Shown piece by piece: positions 60,925 through 64,000 of a stretch of 64,000 nucleotides of DNA (positions are counted from its first letter, which is position 1; each line of letters opens with the position of its first letter). A program made the position numbers and the translations under genes. The notes under the pieces were generated by a model. The model was not told the DNA's origin and ran no database searches. It saw only the letters and a list, made by a program, of their open reading frames with translations. The DNA is from Siphonodentalium dalli. Taxonomy: Eukaryota; Mollusca; Scaphopoda; Gadilida; Siphonodentaliidae. The DNA lies in the NCBI GenBank assembly GCA_032622095.1, contig CP136062.1:56992420-57056419 (forward strand), given 5' to 3'.

Positions 60925-63052
60925 TGACATCGGCAGTGGCTATTCGACACCCGGGTGGCGAATAGTCATATTTTCTTTATATGTTCCACATCCGGAGAGT
61001 ATGGTGATCTCGAGCATATGGAATACTGATTTTCAGTCCTTACGCAAAAGGGGGTTACATAACGTTTTTTTTTCGAACACTGGAACTTCAGATACGGAAT
61101 ACAAGCATATTTTAGCTCCAAATTATGTGATCTGTATGACAGGTGGAGATGGAGGAGGGGAGGAGGGGATTGTGTGTTGCATAACTGATTGAAGATTTTA
61201 GGGGGGTGGGGGAAGGGGTACCATTTTTTTCATCATACCTGGTGTCAGATTATTTGTTGTGTATTATATGTAAGGATTTGTGTACTACATTATAGGCGTT
61301 TATTTCATCTCAAGTTTTAGGTTTAGAAGTACATTTCGGACAAATCTTTGTTATTAAAATTTGTGATGGTGGGGGGGGGGGGGGGGAGCGAATAACATTA
61401 TTCTTAAATCTCGGACTTCAGTTAGATTTCTGCATTTGTGCATTGGATTAGCCGATCCATAAATCATAAACAATCATTTTCTAAGAACTGGAAGTGTGGA
61501 ATTGCGAAAACAAATCTGATCTGAATTGGTTGGGGGAGGGGTGGGTGATGATCATTCAATCATAGACAATCATTTTATGGACCTGGAAGTGGAATTTCGA
61601 ACAAAAATCTGCAATCTGAATTGGATGTTTGGTGTGGGTGGGGGGTTCCAGATTTTTGTTGGCAATTCCACTTCCAGTTCCAATGATTGTTTATGATTGA
61701 AGGATCGTCCAATCTAATGCACAAAGTAAGATGCTCATCTGACATCCAAGTTTTAAGAATGAAGTTATTCGCCACCCCCCCCCCACACCCCACCAACCAA
61801 CAATTCAGATTGCAGATTTGTGTTCGTAATTTCACTTCCAGTTCTATAAGATGATTGTAAATGATTGAATGATCGTCTAATATAATGCACAACGCAAGAA
61901 GCTCGTCTGACATCCGAGTTTTAATTCGCCACCCTCCCCCCCACCAAACATCCAATTTAGATTGCAGATTTGTTTTCGCAATTCCACTTCCAGGTCCATA
62001 AAATGATTGTCTATGATTGAATGATCATCTAATCTAATGCACAAAGAAACTCATCTTACATCCAAGTTTTAGGATTAAAGTTATTCGCCACCCCCTCCTC
62101 CCACACCCACAAGGCAACTCAGATCGCAGATTTGTGTTCCACTTCCAGTTCTATCAGTTATATATATTGATTATGATTGCTGGATCGTCTAATCTATTGC
62201 AAAACAATAACAAGCTCATCTCACATCCACGTTTTAAGAATAAAATTATTCGCCACCCCCTCCCTCACCAACCAATTCATATCGCAGATTTTTATTCGCA
62301 ATTCCACTTCCAGTTCTATAAAATGATTGTTTATGATTGAAGGATCGTCTAATCTAATGCACACAGTAAGAAGCTCATCTGATATCCAAGTTTTAATATT
62401 AAAGTTATTCCCCACCCCCACCAACCATCCAATTCAGATTGCAGATTTTTTGTTCGCAATTCCACTTCCAGGCCCATAAATTGATTGTCTATGTTTGTAT
62501 GATCGTCTAATCTAATGCACGAAATAAGATGCTCATACGAGGTCCCAGTTTTACGAATAATGTTATTCGCCACCCCACCCCCCTCCCCCCAACCAATTCA
62601 GGTCAGATTTGTTTTCGCAATTCCACACTTCCAGTTTTTAGAAAATGATTGTTTATGATTTAGGGATCGGCTAATCCAATGCACAAATGAATAAATCTAA
62701 CTGAATCTGAGAATTAAGAATAACGTTATTCGCCCCCCCCCCCCCCAATCACAAATTCCAATAACAAAGATTTGTCCGAAATGTACTTCTAAACCTAACA
62801 CTTGCGATGAAATGAACGCCTTTAATGTAGTACACAAATCCTTACATATAATGCACAACAAATAATCTGACACCAGGTATGATGAAAAAACGGTACCCCT
62901 TTCCTCACCCCCTAAAATCCTCAATCAGTTATGCAACACCCCATCCCCTCCTCCCCTCCTCCATCTCCACCTCTACCGGGTGGCGATAGCGATTCCTATG
63001 TGATATGACTATTCGCCACCGGGTGGCGAATAGCCACTGCCTCTGACATCGG
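60925..63052. mobile_element. Foldback element FB-4 with 9-bp target duplication
   Basis: TGACATCGG occurs directly outside both ends (60925-60933 and 63044-63052), bounding a 2110-bp insert. Termini are inverted copies of CAGTGGCTATTCG, each followed by GGTGGCGAATAGTCATAT, so each end is itself palindromic around CCCGGG or CACCGGGTGG. Inner arms at 61140-61410 and 62700-62975 are inverted (GGTGGAGATGGAGG, ATTATATGTAAGGATTTGTG). Between them is a ~160-bp tandem array: about 1.6 units inverted at 61380-61640 and seven forward to 62740, each with TTATTCGCCACC and TTCCACTTCCAG. A 9-bp duplication is typical of foldback and Mutator-type insertion. No protein is encoded. Confidence 0.9.
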
Positions 63053-64000
63053 TTTCTTTGTGAACCGGGCAAGTTCTAAATGTGTGAAAACCGGCTTAAT
63101 CATTGATATTTTAACACTAAATTGTGACAACTGGGTTGTCTTCGAGCTTACTCTTTGAGCTGTCGGCTATGACTTGCCTTCACGCGTCTCAGTGCTCATG
63201 TTGCAATTTTACAGTGCTGTGGCTGTCAAAACATTGACACATCTACAGACACAAGAGGATACAGGCACAGTTAACAAGAGCTTCGATGTCAACCACTGGT
63301 GAGAGTAATATCAACAACAACATAGCTGCTATTATAATGTTGACGCTGTTCAATCCAGTTGGCAGTGTTCTGTTTGTTTCAAAGCACATGTGTGTACATT
63401 TACGCCAGAGGATATACTATACGCACTAGAGTAATTCACAAGAGCCTCAATGTCAATAACAACACCGTAAACAAGGAACCGACGCTACGGAGTGACGGAT
63501 TGTCACATATCTACAATTCCAACTTACAAGTACAACTTTACAATTACATGGACCAATTCATCCCGTGTTCATCAGTTGTCATTGAAACATGTGGAAATGA
63601 GACATTGTCGTCATTCGCCATGTTATCGCCAAGTTATTACGACAATTTTGGATCGGAAGTGCACTATTGGTTGGATGTTCTTATCAAACTATATTTGGCT
63701 GACTAACTGAAATTTCGTCGAATAATGTGCGACTATAGTAGAATGTTGTCGCCAAGTCATCGTGCACAGTTATTACGGGATCTGCTGTTGTCTTAAAGGT
63801 TTTAATCCCAACTAACTGTTATTGATATACAGTACCAGTCAAAAGAAGTAGTATATTAAGCGCGTTATTTTCAAGTTATTGCAAGTGGAATCTCTTATAA
63901 GCACACCGCTTGCGATATTATTTAAATAATTTGCGCTTAATTTCGTAATATTTCGCTATTATATTGCGACATCTTGTGCTCAAAATTGTGACATTTAAAT
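63053..64000. other. Right-edge sequence without recognised gene
   Basis: A plus-strand open frame at 63359-63706 (115 residues) has no recognisable domain or splice support. TSP1 or lectin motifs were not found on the minus strand here. Confidence 0.4.

Noticed and set aside
63359-63706. 115-residue plus-strand frame near the right edge
   Set aside because: No domain, signal peptide or splice support. It may be chance in low-stop sequence.

Overview
The window is animal genomic DNA, AT-rich, with spliced exons, non-LTR retrotransposon relics and many repeats. No prokaryotic genes or operons are visible. C-type lectin and thrombospondin type 1 exons, many tacatgtacatgta-like motifs, and a Helitron-like element built on ~150-bp tandem units suggest a lophotrochozoan, most likely a mollusc. 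The species cannot be named from the sequence.

One host gene is well supported. It lies on the minus strand and spans about 58.45 kb down to 38.18 kb. Six exons are readable in transcript order: four TSP1 exons (58284-58451, 57133-57297, 53585-53752, 51212-51397), then the two halves of one C-type lectin domain (46537-46710 and 38182-38384, the last with a stop codon). Every internal exon is flanked by AG/GT signals and is phase 1 at both ends, so the exons join in one frame. The start of the gene is not seen and may lie beyond 64 kb. The introns hold a LINE pseudogene, an inverted tRNA-related SINE with 15-bp target duplications, several small TIR elements and a ~1-kb tandem duplication.

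The left 38 kb has no convincing host gene. It is a mosaic of repeats: a 29-bp minisatellite (1-637); a ~5.9-kb foldback element (FB-1, 1492-7413); a GC-rich foldback element (FB-2, 7951-9660); small palindromes and minisatellites (9.9-19 kb); and a complex of Helitron-like copies from 19.5 to 34.9 kb. The first of those copies is split by a third foldback element (FB-3, 21315-26886). A 105-bp satellite with an internal palindrome follows at 35.9-37 kb. A fourth foldback element (FB-4, 60934-63043), with a 9-bp direct repeat at its ends, lies near the right end.

The strongest theme is recurrence of one architecture. Several sequence-unrelated inverted-repeat elements carry tandem arrays inside their arms. 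FB-3 is supported as a true insertion by an uninterrupted paralogous site at about 33030-33080, and FB-4 by its flanking duplication. No intact transposase, Rep/helicase or reverse transcriptase is present, so all mobile elements here appear non-autonomous or dead.
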